DNA from: Berghia stephanieae | Taxonomy: Eukaryota; Mollusca; Gastropoda; Nudibranchia; Aeolidiidae | Direction: 5' to 3' | Assembly (NCBI GenBank): GCA_034508935.3 | Contig: CM067442.1 | Span: forward strand, 83,590,448 to 83,654,447 | Length of the DNA stretch: 64,000 bases | Shown here: positions 33,516-47,218 of the stretch, one piece after another | Layout: each line of letters opens with the position of its first letter | Numbering within the stretch: position 1 is the stretch's first letter | The notes under the pieces: model-generated | The model's input: the letters and a program-made list of their open reading frames with translations, nothing else | Told to the model about the DNA's origin: nothing | Database searches by the model: none | Translations under genes and position numbers: made by a program

Positions 33516-36500
33516 AATTCTCCCAGTAAGTCTTTAATTTATTTTCAACTTCACCATGATGGTGATCTGTGACTATCGACATTTCAACTCAAGAATATAC
33601 CATGACCTTGCCACAAAATTTGTACAATTTTTAAGATTGTTCCCGCAAGTATTAAGATTAGGTTTGAAATATTTAATTTTCACTCAACTAATCAAGACTT
33701 ACATCATGATTATTGTTAATTTATACTTTTTTTTCTTTCGGTAATTTGATGTCAAATACCTGATATCATTTGAAAAGAAAAATACCTTGACATGTTGCCT
33801 TACCAGAAAACGATGTGACAATGAAGATGCTAGACTATCAATGGATTGCAACATTCTCAAATGGATTTCTTGATAAATAGCGTCTTGCAGCATTTTGAGG
33901 AAGGTATCTGCCTCTTGACATTGAAAATACTTTTATCCTGGGATATGAATGAGGGGGGGGGGGGGGGGGGTGGTTACAGCACTGAGAGTGGCTGTAGTGT
34001 TGTTGTGACTGTGATATAAAATAAAGAATGCATCAAGGGAAAGTTTTATCATGTTGTAAGTTCTACATATCTGCTTTTGCCAATGATTGCAGAGGATACA
34101 AAAGGAAATCTTGGTTTTGTTGAATTATGGTGCATTATGATTATGTAATTGATTCTGCCAAAGGCACTGTCACAATGTTATGAACTACTATGTGTCATCA
34201 ATATTTGATGTGCACTTTCAGTGAGATGAGAAAGGTCATTGTTTTGTAAACAAAGTTGTTAATTAAAATGATATTTTTTCCTGCCAATAGTTTTGTTTTT
34301 GGTGGATGGACAAAGAGACCTTGACATCAAAAATTTATTGGATCCATATCATTATTTCATGATTGTCAACTGTATTATTAAACTGGAGTTAAGCTACCCA
34401 GTGGAAACGTCTATTCTTTGAGATCGAGTATGACAAATGAGATATAAATTATTTTATTTTTTTTTTCTTTGGTAGCTCACACAAAGATGAGCATGCCTAA
34501 TCTCTTATTTGTAAGTTATGTCGAGTTTGATTGCAGGTTTCATTTGAAAGCTTCAGAGAAAAGTAGTTTGCAACATTTAAAATTTAATTTAAATAAAAAA
34601 TATTCTCAAATTTATTTGTGTGTACAGCAATTTTTCTTTTTTCTTTTTCTTTTATTGAAAGGGATATGGATTCAAATAGCTTTTATAATTTGGACAGGTC
34701 AGTGGTGGCGCATATGTCCTTTTTAAAAAAAAAAGTATTTAAATGGATTTTTGCATTTTGCTGTCAAATCCGTCATATGGGATCATTGAGAATAATGATC
34801 AAATTTATAAAACACTGCGATGTGGTTCCATTATAATACAAATATAATATCACTAAACAAGTGCTGTTATTTTCAGCCCGGTACCGACACTTTTTGTGTG
34901 TAATATTAGCAACGAACTTTGCATTCCATCTGATTTTGTTTTTGAGACTTCTAGTTGAGTCCTTTACTGATTGGTTATATATGTCAACTCTATGGGAGTG
35001 AGTATAGGGCTGTGGTTTTATAAATGGGAGGTTTGCAATTTTCCTTGTGAAATGAAAGCTTTGTGATAACAAAAAAAATTTAATGATGATTTAGAGTAGT
35101 TGTGTAAAATAGTGTCTGTCAACATTAAAAGTTTTGTTGTCATGCATACCATTGTGTCAGAAATGTACAAGATATATTAGGATTTGCTCAAAATCTATTA
35201 TATCCACCTAATTCTGGCTTATGAAATTTATTACATTGAGAGCTTGACAGTCAATTAGGTTAGTGATTGAAATGATTGAATTCTCATTGATTCTTTGTCT
35301 GAAGATTGTATCGATGCTTAATTTTATCTCTTATTACAAATTATTGTGATTGGTTTAGGACACAGAATAAAGCTATCTAATTTGTACTGTTTTATCTCTT
35401 TTTTTTTTTCCCCCCCTCGAGTTGGTTTTCAGAATGACTTGCTTATTTATTCACTTATTAACATTACGGGTGTAGATTTCAATGCTTCTTGATTATTATT
35501 TTTAGTTTTAGTGGTAGTAGACGGAGAATCAATGTCAATTCCATCTATATTTTGTTAATTTTGGGCCCTTTGGTACTAAATACCACTAGCTGTTAAACTT
35601 AAAAGATGTTTGTATTGCCTCGTTTGCTGTGTTAATTGTCAAAAAAGAAAATAGACTAAATCAGTTGCAAACCTCATTTGATCACTACTACTACTAGCAT
35701 TCCTTAAGTTTTCATTAGTTTAAGGTGATTCTTTTCAATGTGTGATGTTAAAGGAATGAAATCCTTGACTGTCTTCTTATTGGTTGTCATGATTTACATG
35801 TGAAATTGCAATATGATTTTTTTGTAAATATGGATATGGCAGTGAAATTCACATTCGTTGTCTGAGTTAAGTTGCCCTTTTCTCATGGAATAAGTATATG
35901 TGTGGCCTTTAACTTCAAATATATTTATTTATGTGTTCTAATTTATGGCAATAATATACTATGAAAAAAATGTTTGTTTCTTTAGAGTACATTTGAGGTT
36001 GAATCCTCCACTCAGAGTGAAAGCATATTTTTTATTTATTTTAGGGTGATTTTCCCATATTATGAAGACGTGGTGATCTTGATAAATGCATGTATTTAAT
36101 GATATACATTTTGAAATTATTTTAATGGACATAATGAATGCAAGAAGCTGTGATCTGTTTCATTTGTAGAAGCACACACATACTGTATCAAAATGTACAA
36201 AAGAGTATGCATGTTATCATTTTGATTGGAGGTGCTGCTAAATTTCAACGCATTGTTACTACATATTGTGTTTAGTATATTTTGAAGTGGAGTGACAGTC
36301 TCTGATTTTATGATTTTGAATTATATGGTATAATAATGGGCTTTTTATAAAGAAAAGAACAGCCTAATAATACGAAGTAATGATATCCTTAACTTCAACT
36401 TCAATGGTAGTTCAGCATTCGTTCGACTTAAAAATAGGAAATTTTTTTTTTTTAATCTTTGAAGAGTGTCATTTTGTCAGCAAATTGTTGATGGAGGTGT

Positions 36501-37872
36501 GTCTTTTGTTTTTCATTTAATTTAAATGTTAATCCAACTTGCCTAATTTGTACTCTTCAATTTTAAGTGCAGCTGAATTTGATGTGTGTGCATTGTTTTG
36601 GGTGCCTTCACATAGAGAGTTATGCAAATGTGAAATTGTTAGAGCATGATACATTTTGTGGAAGCTTCCTATCTGGAATCCATGTTTGTAAGTTGATGGT
36701 TGAGCCTGTTTTGTGAATTGTTCTTTGGTTTGAGCAGAATTCTTTTCATACCAATACTAGTACTCCCACCTTTTGTGTATTACTTGGTGTCTCCATGAAC
36801 ATTGGTCAGGTCATTGATACGATAAGCTTTGAAACTGGATGTGGCAAAAGTGGTTTTGACTAAAGCAGGCGAGATGTCATCTTGAGTTTCTCTTCTTGAA
36901 ATCATTTTGTACCCAAACAGTATGGCATCTCCTCTATAGAGCTTGTGCTAGACCGGGTTTGTCATCATAGAAATGCACATCAGATCGTGTTTGTCCTACA
37001 ACTAATTCATTTGATGACCTTACCCCTCTAATAATACTTCTGTTCCCAAATTGAACCAATTCCTGTTGTCTTACATTTTCTCAATAGCTTTTACTTGGAG
37101 ATCTAGAATTTTGGTCAATTTCTTCTTCCTCCTCTTTACTCGGGTTGAAGTGATTTCAAAGTGTCACGTGTGTTGAATCTCCTCAAAGCATACACTCGAA
37201 AGCATTATTACTAGTAAATGGAATCAGATTTATTTACAAAGGATATGAATTGCAGTACCTATGTTTTAAAAAAACAACATATTTTGGGGTTTGGATTTTG
37301 GCTCTAAGTCTACTTTTGTGTGTGTGTGTGTGGTGTGTGTGTTAAATATACTGTGAAACATTATGCTTAATCTTTGAGATGTAAATGTAATGCATGTTTA
37401 CATGTTACTGATTGAACCTGTTTTGGGGATGATTCTTAGGAGCAGAATTCTCTATCTCTTTCTATTTTTTTCTTTTTTTTTCTTCTCCTGACTCTTGCCA
37501 AGTCATCATAACAATTATTGAGAATTTGTAGGAAATATTTTTAAAGATCAAGAAGACATCCATGGTGCCAATGGTGCATGTCTCATGGTCAGTGAGAAGT
37601 TTTATATCATTTAATGGGATTATATGGTGCTTATTCAATAGTGATATATGTGCATTGGACATTAATATCTCAAAAATAGTTTGTAGTCAACTGTTTCATT
37701 TTGTTTATTGTGCATGTTTTTTTCCCGTCTTTATTGAACAGTTTTCAAACATTCCGGAGTGATTCAGAGAATGAATGCCACTTTTGTGTTTTGCATTATT
37801 CACCAGCAACTGATGTTAATTTGGTTTTCTTTCATGTTTTTAAGAAGAGGTTCACAGTTTTAATAATGAGTG
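33516..37872 (+). other. likely long 3' UTR of the SERTA gene plus intergenic
   Basis: More than 4 kb of T-rich, largely repeat-free sequence with no coding exon. AATAAA-type signals occur near 34020 and 35364. Vertebrate SERTAD2 also has a very long 3' UTR, but where this transcript ends is unknown. A G-run lies at about 33952-33971. Confidence 0.45.
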
Positions 37873-38095
37873 GGGTTTCTCACCTCCCATAATGGGCAGG
37901 GAAGCACTTTGTCTTTATCCCCCTTTATCTGCTTTCCAACAGGCCTTCTGTCTTTGTCTTGGAATGAGATTACTTGGTTTGTCCCGGCCTTCGCCGTGAG
38001 GGAAACGGACAGACGTATGGTTAGAGTTTTGGGAGATGATATTTTTTGTCATGTAAATCATGTCTCTGTTATGCATTGTATTATTTTTTGGTTTA
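37873..38095 (+). mobile_element. SINE-like family A, 5' part
   Basis: GTGGGGTTTCTCACCTCCC, ATAATGGGCAGGGAAG, TGTCTTGGAATGAGATTAC, TTGTCCCGGCC and a TTGGGAGATGATATT block. The 3' half is absent. Confidence 0.75.
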
Positions 38096-38379
38096 CATAT
38101 AATAGACCTGTAAATTCTCAGTCAATTAACTGAAATCAGTCAATTTGTCAAATTCAAATATTTAAAAAAAAGGAAAGAAAGAAAGAAGTGAAGAAAGAAA
38201 GAATTCACAAATCGTAGTCGAATGACCGTAAAGTAATTAGGAGTGTTCCATAACGCTACGCATAGCTCATGGGAGCCATTAATATTGACGATGGATTTAT
38301 TGCCAAGGCTAAGCGGCGCTTTTTAGAATTGGCGTGACTGAACACATCGCAGTGTAATTTCACACAGCCTTCGTTAAAT

Positions 38380-38685
38380 TATTTTTTCACTTTCCAACCT
38401 GTCGTGATCCCAACGGTAGCCAATTTTAACTGAGCCGCCGAGCGATAAATTTCACTGTTTCGTCTAAGCCAAAATTGACCACAATTACAAGCTGGGTTTT
38501 AAAACTATAAAAGAAAATAAAATGCGAATGCCGGAAGTAACTTCTCGAGTAGATGGTGGAGACACCTTTAAATCGAAAGTTAGATTAGGATAGATTGATA
38601 CAAGCACATTTCGATTGCCTCACATTGTAAACAAACTGGTTGACCGTTTCTTCACTGATTGAGTACCTGATTATAAGGAACAATG
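38380..38685 (+). promoter_or_regulatory. promoter-like region and candidate first exon
   Basis: A CCAAT box (GTAGCCAATTT) near 38415, a TATA box TATAAAAG at 38506-38513, then an ETS-like CCGGAAGTAA at 38531-38540. About 145 bases on is AACAATG|GTAAGTAG with GT at 38686-38687, a consensus splice donor placed directly after an ATG. Together these look like a first exon whose only coding content would be the initiator Met, or a noncoding exon for the small ORF downstream. Confidence 0.5.
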
Positions 38686-38961
38686 GTAAGTAGCCTAATT
38701 AATTCCCGTGCAAATCAGGACGTTTTCTGCCATTGTTTTGCTCAAGCCCAAGCGAGCTTGCTGTTTTATGGCGATTTACCTTCATTTCGATTCTTTGAAT
38801 TTTTCCGCTACGCCTGCCGAAGTTTCTTCTTGATAATTCACTTCTACTTAATAATTCAGTGTATTAGCCAGAAGTCATATTTATTTAAGTTTTTTTTTCT
38901 CTGTCATTTACTGATTGAAAATCAAGTTTGCTCGTTGCTACATTATTCTAATGTTCTCACA

Positions 38962-39129
38962 ATGGCTGAGCTGTTCGTGGATCGCAATTCAGACTTGTCG
39001 AGCATCGATAAAGTTAAAGATGTGAGTGTGAGGAATAAATTCAATTGGTCAAGTCTAGAAGTTAAAGATCATAATGGTGATTATTTTTCTGACTATGTCC
39101 AAAAAAAAATTCCAGAGGCAGGAATATGA
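38962..39129 (+). CDS. candidate 55-aa protein or first coding exon, unrecognised
   Basis: The ATG has a strong context (ACAATGG). The text is acidic and hydrophilic, not repeat-like: MAELFVDRNSDLSSIDKV near the start and NWSSLEVKDHNGDYFSDY in the middle, ending QKKIPEAGI. It lies 280 bases after a promoter-like region with a TATA box and is in frame with the upstream ATG at 38683. A possible donor, AAAGAT|GTGAGTG, lies inside at about 39022, so the true product may be MAELFVDRNSDLSSIDKVKD joined to an exon I cannot find. I do not recognise a family. The composition favours coding over chance, but this is uncertain. Confidence 0.4.
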   Translation: MAELFVDRNSDLSSIDKVKDVSVRNKFNWSSLEVKDHNGDYFSDYVQKKIPEAGI

Positions 39130-39415
39130 CTATGACTTTGATGAAGTCATCTTTACCTATATGATTATGAATGACATGCTTATTTAGCATTCCTTCTACA
39201 TCAAATTATTGCAGTCATACTTCCATAAGAAATAACACCCACTATTTTAATGTATTGTATTTATCACTCTCCTCTCCATTTTAAAAATAATTGAATCTTC
39301 AGTTTGTCGAAGAGTTTCAGTCAATTTTTATAGAGCTCATTTACAGGTCTAATATAATATAATATATGATTTGTAAACTTATGACCCGTGTGTTTTCCTA
39401 GCAACACACAAAAAC

Positions 39416-39541
39416 TCATATCTCCCTTTGTCTTACTTTCTCTTGGGTGCTTTAAATTGTAATTCCAGAACTTGTTACTACCCCGTTTTCTTCCTTTTTA
39501 CTGGTGCTGTAAAAACCGTTAATAACAAACAAAACAAACAG
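39416..39541 (+). mobile_element. SINE-like family A, 3' end
   Basis: ATCTCCCTTTGTCTTACTTT, TGTAATTCCAGAACTTG, GGTGCTG and CCGTTAATAACAAACAAAAC. 5'-truncated. Confidence 0.7.
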
Positions 39542-40061
39542 TTTTAATCTTTTTATGCAACATGCAGATAGCTATTTAGTTGGTCATAGAGACCTCTTGT
39601 GGTATGCAAGATAATGGTTGAAATTGCTGTCCTTTAATTGTTTTAAAGGGAACAAGCAAAACTGATAACTTAGTGGAATTTTTTACTTCGTTTTCCTTTT
39701 TAAAAAAAAAGAAAACAACGATTAAGAATGAAGGAACAGGCATGTGATTTTTTTTAACCTTGATATTGTATCGCTTGCATTGCATGAAGTGGTTCTGGAT
39801 GATTGTGTTGGTGGTATCCATAACTTATTTCACCAAGTCAATAGATGTTTACTTTAGTTATATTCATGTTGTATGGGCAGTTCTATCGTTTTCATCATAT
39901 TGCAATGTTTTGAATTTCTGAGTACATTTTCTAATTTATAGGGTAATCTTTATTCTGATTTATGTTCAACCATGCTCACAGTTTTAAGAACATCAGTTCC
40001 TCATCACTGTATTTGTTGATAACTCAAAAGTGCTATGCAATTCATTGATATACATTGGTTT

Positions 40062-40162
<101 letters not shown>

Positions 40163-40310
40163 CCGCAACCTTGCAATCTCTTCTATCTCCTTCTAAGTGG
40201 TTTATACTTTTCTTGTGGCATTGGTGGCCTTGTCCTGGAATGAGACCATTTGGCCTGATACTGTCCAGATTGTTTGTTGGGGAAACAGTCTTATGAATGT
40301 ATTATTTATT

Positions 40311-42437
40311 AGAAATTTTTTTCCCTTGATAATCGTCACTCCTTTATATATTTTTTAGGTTTCAGGTTATTTGATACATTTCTCATCCACCAAATTGGAT
40401 GTATCTCTTCTCTCTTGCAGTGTGAGTGTTAAGAAGATACAGGGAGTAATTATTGTCTCATAATGTGACGATTCTAAAAAAAAAACAAAAAACATTTTGG
40501 TCTTCCTTTGTTTTCTTTACATTTTGATTGACAAACTTTATATCATCTTTTTCATTATGGGCACAGAAATATCCTTATGGTGTCATATGCATGTAGAAAT
40601 TCTGAAAACAAGTGAATATCTGTCGGACACTTTTTGTTAATTTCAATGAAATATGCTGAAGGGGTTTTTATTCATTGGTTATATTAGCTTCCTTTAATTT
40701 GTAGTCATCGTACATGTGGGGGTCAACTTGTTAAACATTTCTTCCCTTCTGTCGAAGAAAGTGTTGTTTGAAATTTAATCTAGTTCACTTGGAATACAAT
40801 TCATACGGGAACCACCAGAATATGAAGTTGTTAAGTTTTTGCAAATTCCTCCATCTCATTAATATCAGGCTTATAGGTGTAACAAGTGTAGTTGGATTCA
40901 ATTCAATGGAGTCGTTGCATTTACAGGGGTGCTTTTTGCGTTTCAATATTATCTATTTTGCTATTGGTCTTCAATTTATTGGAAGCCACTCAGCCTGCGG
41001 TAGAGATCTACTTTTCTTTGGTGCACATATGGCCTAGAGGTGTAGGAAGCAACCTAAAAACTTAAGTTAAAAAGTTCTAAACCAGTTTTTGTTCTTTTTT
41101 CTATACCGACTATAGCTAGCATCGGACAGAAGCCTTTTCTAATTATTGCAGTTTTTATAGTGATGTACCATTTACATGCTTCAGTTCATCTGCGACTGTT
41201 TTTTTTTTTTTTTCAGTTATTTTCTAATAACAAAGTCTTTGCTCAATCTTAATTATGTTTTCCTCATGGTTTGTAAGATGAAGTAAAAATGTTTCACCTA
41301 AATATTTCCTTATATAATTTATAGTTGTTAACTTTTGGCAGAATAGAGGATCTATATCCAAGTCTGTTGCATAATTGCAACCTTATTGGTTCGGGTGACT
41401 AACTCTTGCTATCTCTTTAATTACGTGTGTGTCATTGATGGAGATCTAATCTAAGTGTGTGTCATTGGTAGGACCTTTGTAATTTCTTACAAAAAGACTG
41501 CTCTTGGCATCTGCTTCTGTTTCACTTAGTCTCTTGTCTTACTTTTCCATAGGCTGTTGTAAATGCAAGTAGGCTTGGGGTCTTTAATCTTATAACCATT
41601 TTCCTGGTGGTGGAATGGTGTTATGTTGACAAAAGTCCGTAGAACAACTACAATTACAAACAACCTAAGACATGGTTGTAGAATCATACTCTAATCTTTC
41701 ATTTATCTTAAATGTGTATGTACAGAAGTCCCTCAGTTGTGGAACTGCATTTCAATTTGTGACCCTTTTAAAAGAAGGAAAAAGAAGTCAGCATATTGTA
41801 TTAAAGTTAAAGACAAGAAATCCCTCTCCACTTGATACCGTCAGCTTTATGTTCATATTAGCATACGTGTCTTATGTTATTATTACTTATAATTGCAATG
41901 CCTGCTTTTATTTGAATTGGCAGAGACCTATGGTGACATTTACCATTTTATTAATTTTTAAAAATAAAAAGTGTTGGCATGATTTTATGACTAAAACTCA
42001 ATGTCACACGTAATATTTGAACAACTTGTAAATTGATTATGTGATGTCAATTTTAATTCTGTATATATACATAAAATAATATATTTAACTCATGCTTGTT
42101 TGTTTTTAAAAAATTGAAATACAGAAGTTTAATGCCGCTGAGACCAATACTGTACAAAGTGTTGCATAATTTTGTTTTCAGAAATGATTTGTTTTTAATG
42201 ATCTGAGTTTAAACTCCTGACAGTTGACGAAATTGATCATGTGATTTTCCCCTCTCCCCCTTCCTTTTAATTACCAATTCACCAAATTCATACTCAATTT
42301 TTATGGCTGATGTATATTAACAAACCAAGGATAGTACTGGTACGATATTTATTGGCAATGAGCAGGGAAAACTTTTTGAATGCAATATTTTTATCGATTT
42401 CTGTCTTTAGTCATAAGTGAGAATTCTCAGTTGTTTT
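40311..42437. other. no gene recognised
   Basis: AT-rich unique sequence. A 113-codon open frame at 41672-42013 shows no family features that I recognise and no splice-bounded structure. Confidence 0.4.
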
Positions 42438-42448
42438 AGAGGATGATC

Positions 42449-42954
42449 CTGGGTTGGGTTCCTGACCTCCCATAGTGGGCAGGGAGGTACTTACTGTGTC
42501 TTCTATCCCCCTATATCTGTTTTCCAAATTGCCTTCTGTCTTTGTCTTGGAATGAGATTTTTGGTTTTGTCCTGACCCTCGCTGAGAGGGAAACAGTCAA
42601 ATGTATAGATAGTTTTGGGAGATGATATTTTTTTTCCTTGTAAATCATATCTCTTTTATGCGCTGTATTATGTTTTGTTTACATAATATATATGATTTGT
42701 ACACATTTGAGTGTATTCCTCTTAGTAGGGGCCTGTGCTTGTGTTTGGATGAGACTTTTTGGTGGTCTCAATGTACTTTGATAGTGACTCTTGGAATCGA
42801 CATCTGTTTCCTATTTGAACCAATTCCCCTTTGTCGTTCCTTTTCTTTGGTTCTTTATTTGTAATTCTAGAACTTTTAACTATCTCATTTTCTTTTTTAC
42901 TGGCGCTGATATGATCTTAATGTTTTTCAGGCGCCGTAAAACTCTTAAGAAACA
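42449..42954 (+). mobile_element. SINE-like family A, full length with 11-bp TSD
   Basis: 506 bp flanked by AGAGGATGATC at 42438-42448 and 42955-42965. It starts CTGGGTTGGGTTCCTGACC and ends GGCGCCGTAAAACTC, TTAAGAAACA. This copy helps define the family termini. Confidence 0.92.
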
Positions 42955-43489
42955 AGAGGATGATCACTTATGCTGAATCCAGAGAGGTTTATAATTAATT
43001 TTTCTATCATATGAATAGTGTCAAAACAGTAGATTTAAAAATAGGAAATGCTGTGTTAAAAGACCAATTTCTGGATCGTGTCCTGTTATATATTATTGTC
43101 TGTTTTTACCTTCTGCAGTTTGAGAAATATAGGTTTTATAACCAGTTTGATACAATGGTTTTATTTCCTCTTCCAATCTTTGTCTTGCTTTTCAGTTAAC
43201 AGTTCTTCTCGATTGAAGAGTCCTAACATCTTTACCAGTGGGTCACACCTCTGGTGATATGGCACAAACTTTGTTGTTTCATATGCAGAGGCAATACTAT
43301 ACCCTCTGCCACTGCTTTCGCTGAGACAAAGGTGCTTTGCCTAGATTCTATTTTTGTTTGATTTCTTCTTCGCTGACTTTGAAATTGTTGGCAGTGACCA
43401 TTTCCTGTGGGACAAAACTTTTTGTATAATTCACTTTACTTTCTTATCCAAACCAGCGACCAGCTGAGCTCTTGTGCCGTGACATAGTA

Positions 43490-44363
43490 AAGTTTTGAGA
43501 GATGATATTTTTTTGTCTTGTGAATCATCTCTCTGTTATGCACTGTATTATATTAAGTTTACATATATATGATTTGTAAACATTTGAATGTATCCTTGGT
43601 TGGGACCTGTGCTTGTGGCTGGATGAGAATTTTTGGTGATTGCAGACTAAGTCCTTTGATAGTGTGCTGGGCAGAGAGGTACATACTGTGTCTTCTATCC
43701 CCTTATATCTCTTATCCAACATGCTATCTGTCTTTGTCTCGGAATGAGATTACTTGGTTTTGTCCTGGCACTGGCCGGAATCCTAGCTGGGAGGGAAACA
43801 GTCAAATGCATAGTTATTGTTTTGGGAGATGATATTTTTTTCCTTGTAAATCATCTCTCTGTTATGTATTATTATTTTTATTTTGAATGTATAATGTAAG
43901 CATTTGAGTGTGTTCCTCTTTGTTGGATTTTGTGCTTGTGTCTGGATGAGACTTGTAGGTGATGTCAAACTAAGTGCATTGGTGGTATGCCCTTGGAATC
44001 TACATCTGATCCCTATCTGTTCTCAATTCCCCTTTGTCTTACTTTTTCTTGGGTGCTTTAATTGTAATTCTAGAACTTTTTACTATCCCATATTCTTCCT
44101 TTTTACTGGCGCTGATATAACCTAAATGTGTTGCAAGCGCCGTAAAACCCTTAAAAACAAAAACAAACAAACATTGATAGTGTGCTCTTGGAATCTACAT
44201 GTATCCTTATTGAACCATTTCTCCTTCATCTTACCTTTTTCTTGGGTGCTTTAATTGTAATTCTAGGACTTTTTAAATCTAATTTTCTTCTTTTTTACTG
44301 GCGCTGATATGACCTAAATGTGTTGCAAGCGCTGTAAGACCCTTAAAAACAAACAAACAAGGG
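43490..44363 (+). mobile_element. SINE-like family A, outer copy split by a second copy
   Basis: The first part (to 43668) carries GAGAGATGATATTTTTTTG and GGGACCTGTGCTTGTGG. The remainder resumes at 44174 with CTCTTGGAATCTACATG and runs to GCAAGCGCTGTAAGACCC and a CAAACAAACAA tail. The interruption is exactly another family A element. Confidence 0.85.
43669..44173 (+). mobile_element. SINE-like family A inserted in family A, 13-bp TSD
   Basis: 505 bp starting GGGCAGAGAGGTACATAC (slightly 5'-shortened) and ending GCGCCGTAAAACCCTT with an AAAACAAACAAACA tail. Direct repeats TTGATAGTGTGCT at 43656-43668 and 44174-44186 are duplicated host sequence of the older copy. Confidence 0.92.
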
Positions 44364-46643
44364 GCGTTAGAAAATTCTGGGTTTGGATAATCATACCACG
44401 TCATTGGGGTAAGGCCACTGTTGATACATTTTTTATGAGATGATTTCCTTTTCCGTGTAAATCATTTCAATGTTCATGTCTAATGTTTATTTGCTAATTT
44501 AATTCTGCATGTATTATGTATTGACGGCATCTGACTCTTAACTGTGCCATGTGTGGTAAAAAAAAAAATTTATTAAATTATTTTTAGCGTATATTAAAAA
44601 GCCCAACCCCTTCCTGTCCTTTTGACTGACCAATAGAGATTAACCACACTTCCATTATTTGGTGGGAATAGTCATGTGATCTAAACACTCATGTTAGTTA
44701 CATGTTATTGCAAAGGCTTCACTGTTTGTTGGTTTTCAAAATAATCTCTCTCCTACGTATAAGTTTAGAGTCAGACACCCTCAATATGTATTGCTAGTGA
44801 TATTACCAAGGTAATTTAAAATGTTCTGCAAAAATCCAGTTGAGGCAATGATTTTTTTCTCAGACCAGGTAGAGAGGTACATTTCTTCTGTCGTCAACTC
44901 CTGTTCTTCCTTTTTTCTAAATTATTGTCTTACATTTTCTGACACTTAAATGATGTGTGTTTGTGTTGTAAGTGCTGTTTAAATTCTTTAGACAAAACAG
45001 GGGAAAAGTCACCCACATGTCAGTGTGTGATTGTATGAAACTAGGCAACAGCCCACATTACCTCTATTGCTAATGATGCAAGTTACAAGCAATTGGACAT
45101 TGCAACTTTATTATTACAAAAAAATATACACTCCTCCATTTTCAGAATGATTCTTACAATTGACAAAAAAATAAAAAATAAATAATAAATTGTGCTTGCC
45201 TTTATTTTACAGATTCTTTACATTTATTATTTAGTTCTAATATCCACTGTCAAAATATTGGTGCAAGAACAAAAGCAAAGATGGGCCTTGTTTTTTGCTA
45301 TACCTATATGATATTATAATATCTATTGCCCAGAGAACCCTTCATTCTAACATAAATTTTCGTGTTTTTATTTTAGAGATGAGTCACATCCCTGAAATAG
45401 GAACAAGTTTTTAATGTCATAAACACAAACTTTTCTGTTTCTTATAATTACAGAGTTAATATTCTGGGGTAACATCACTATACCCTCTGACTTTTACTGA
45501 GATAAAAGAGTTTACCCTGGATTTTATTTTTGTCAATTATGATTTTTTGTTTCTTATTTGCCGAAATTGAAACAGAATGACAGACCCTATCTCTTGTGTA
45601 AGTGCATTTTGGCCTCAAAGTACCAAGTTATAAATAATTGCAGTCAAGATGGGCTGAGTATTTTTGTACTCAAATGGTAGTAGAAGTCACAACATGTCAT
45701 TGTGGTGTGTAGACGGTTTTATGCATTTTTTATGAGAGATGCTTTTTCCCCCTTGTAAGTCATCTGTGTTTTGTTGTTATTATTATTATTATAATTTTTT
45801 TTGTTAAGCAGAGGACCTTCGTTGATGGCCTATGCTCCTGTAGGGGCAAAAGACCAAAGAAGAGAAGAAGGAAATCTCATGTGTAATTTGTCCTGTATCT
45901 ATGTGTTATTTTATATTGTGTGTGATTCAGATATATTTTTTATGTATTAGATATGTATTAACAAATTTATTTTGTTTTGGGCAAAGATTTAGGCTTAGGT
46001 GAGACTGTCTCGAACTAGATTCGGAGCTACATTTATTTTATTGTCTACACATTTGTTCTCCTTTTCATATAAATCTATTGTCTTACTTTTTCTAGCTCTT
46101 ACTCTTAAACGCCCATATATGTTACACGCTCAGTTTGATTTCTCAATTATTACACAAAAACAGTGGAGAGATTATAGGTTTCACTTTTTCAATTTGGGAA
46201 TATGTGGCAACAGTTGAGTTGGTACTATAAGCATAAGAAATATGAGAGGTTTTTGTATATGTTGTTTAATTTTCCTTTTGTATTGCACTATTATGTTTGG
46301 CATTCATTAGAACAGAAATAATTTTGAATCTTGTAACATCGCTATTAAGCACCTTGTGCTTTTATAAATGTTAGAAATTGTTCTGCAGTATCTGAATTAT
46401 GGAAGGAAAATAAGAAGCAAGTTATTTGTTGTAATTGTAATCTTGCTGAAATTAATCTGTTAGAGGTAAATTTTGGCTTAATTCTAATCTGACATTGTTG
46501 TATGTCTCTGTGTTTACCAATCTTACTTAGGATTTGATGAAGCTCATGTTGCATTGCAGATACCTCTCTCTTGCTCGAACCCCAAGGAAAATGCAACTTT
46601 ATGAATAAAGTTTATTATTTCTTATTTTTCAATGTTATAAATG
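44364..46643. other. mostly unique, one tiny LINE relic
   Basis: No gene recognised. At about 45812-45885 a plus frame reads RTFVDGLCSCRGKRPKK, the style of an RTE-like LINE ORF2 C-terminus, too short to classify further. AATAAA near 46604 is followed by no clear gene end. Confidence 0.4.
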
Positions 46644-46656
46644 AATTCTATTTATA

Positions 46657-47205
46657 CTGGGTGGGTTAACTGACCTCCCATATTGGACAGGGTGTCACTT
46701 ATTGTGTCTTCTTTCTCCCTATATCTGTTTTCCAACATGCTTTCGGTCTGAACCTTGGAATGAAATCACTTAGTTTTTTTCCTAGCCCTGGCTGGGAGGG
46801 AAACAATCAAATGTATATTTAGGACATTTGGGAGATGATATATTTTGTCTTATGAATCATATCTCTACTATGCAGTGTATTATTTTTTTTGTTAGTTTTA
46901 CATATATGTTATGATTTGTAAACATTTGAGTGTGTTCCTCTTAGTGGGGACCTGTGCTTGTGTCAGGATGAGACATTTAGGTGATCTCAAACTAAGTACT
47001 TTGATAGTGTACTGTTGGAATCTACCTCTGTTCCCTATTTGAACTAATTCCTCTTTGTCTCCCTTTATTTTTTTTAAAAATTATTTTTTGGTACTTTAGT
47101 TGTAATTCTAGAACTTTTTACTGACCCATTTTCTTCCTTTTTACTGGTGCTGATATGACCTAAATGTGTTGCAAGAACCGTAAAACCCTTAAAAACAAAC
47201 AAAAC
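46657..47205 (+). mobile_element. SINE-like family A, full length with 13-bp TSD
   Basis: 549 bp between AATTCTATTTATA at 46644-46656 and 47206-47218. It starts CTGGGTGGGTTAACTGACC and ends ACCGTAAAACCCTTAAAAAC with the AAACAAAAC tail. Confidence 0.93.
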
Positions 47206-47218
47206 AATTCTATTTATA

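Noticed and set aside
46345-46596. 83-codon minus-strand open frame
   Set aside because: No domain, splice or promoter support; the region reads better as AT-rich noncoding DNA with a plus-strand AATAAA.
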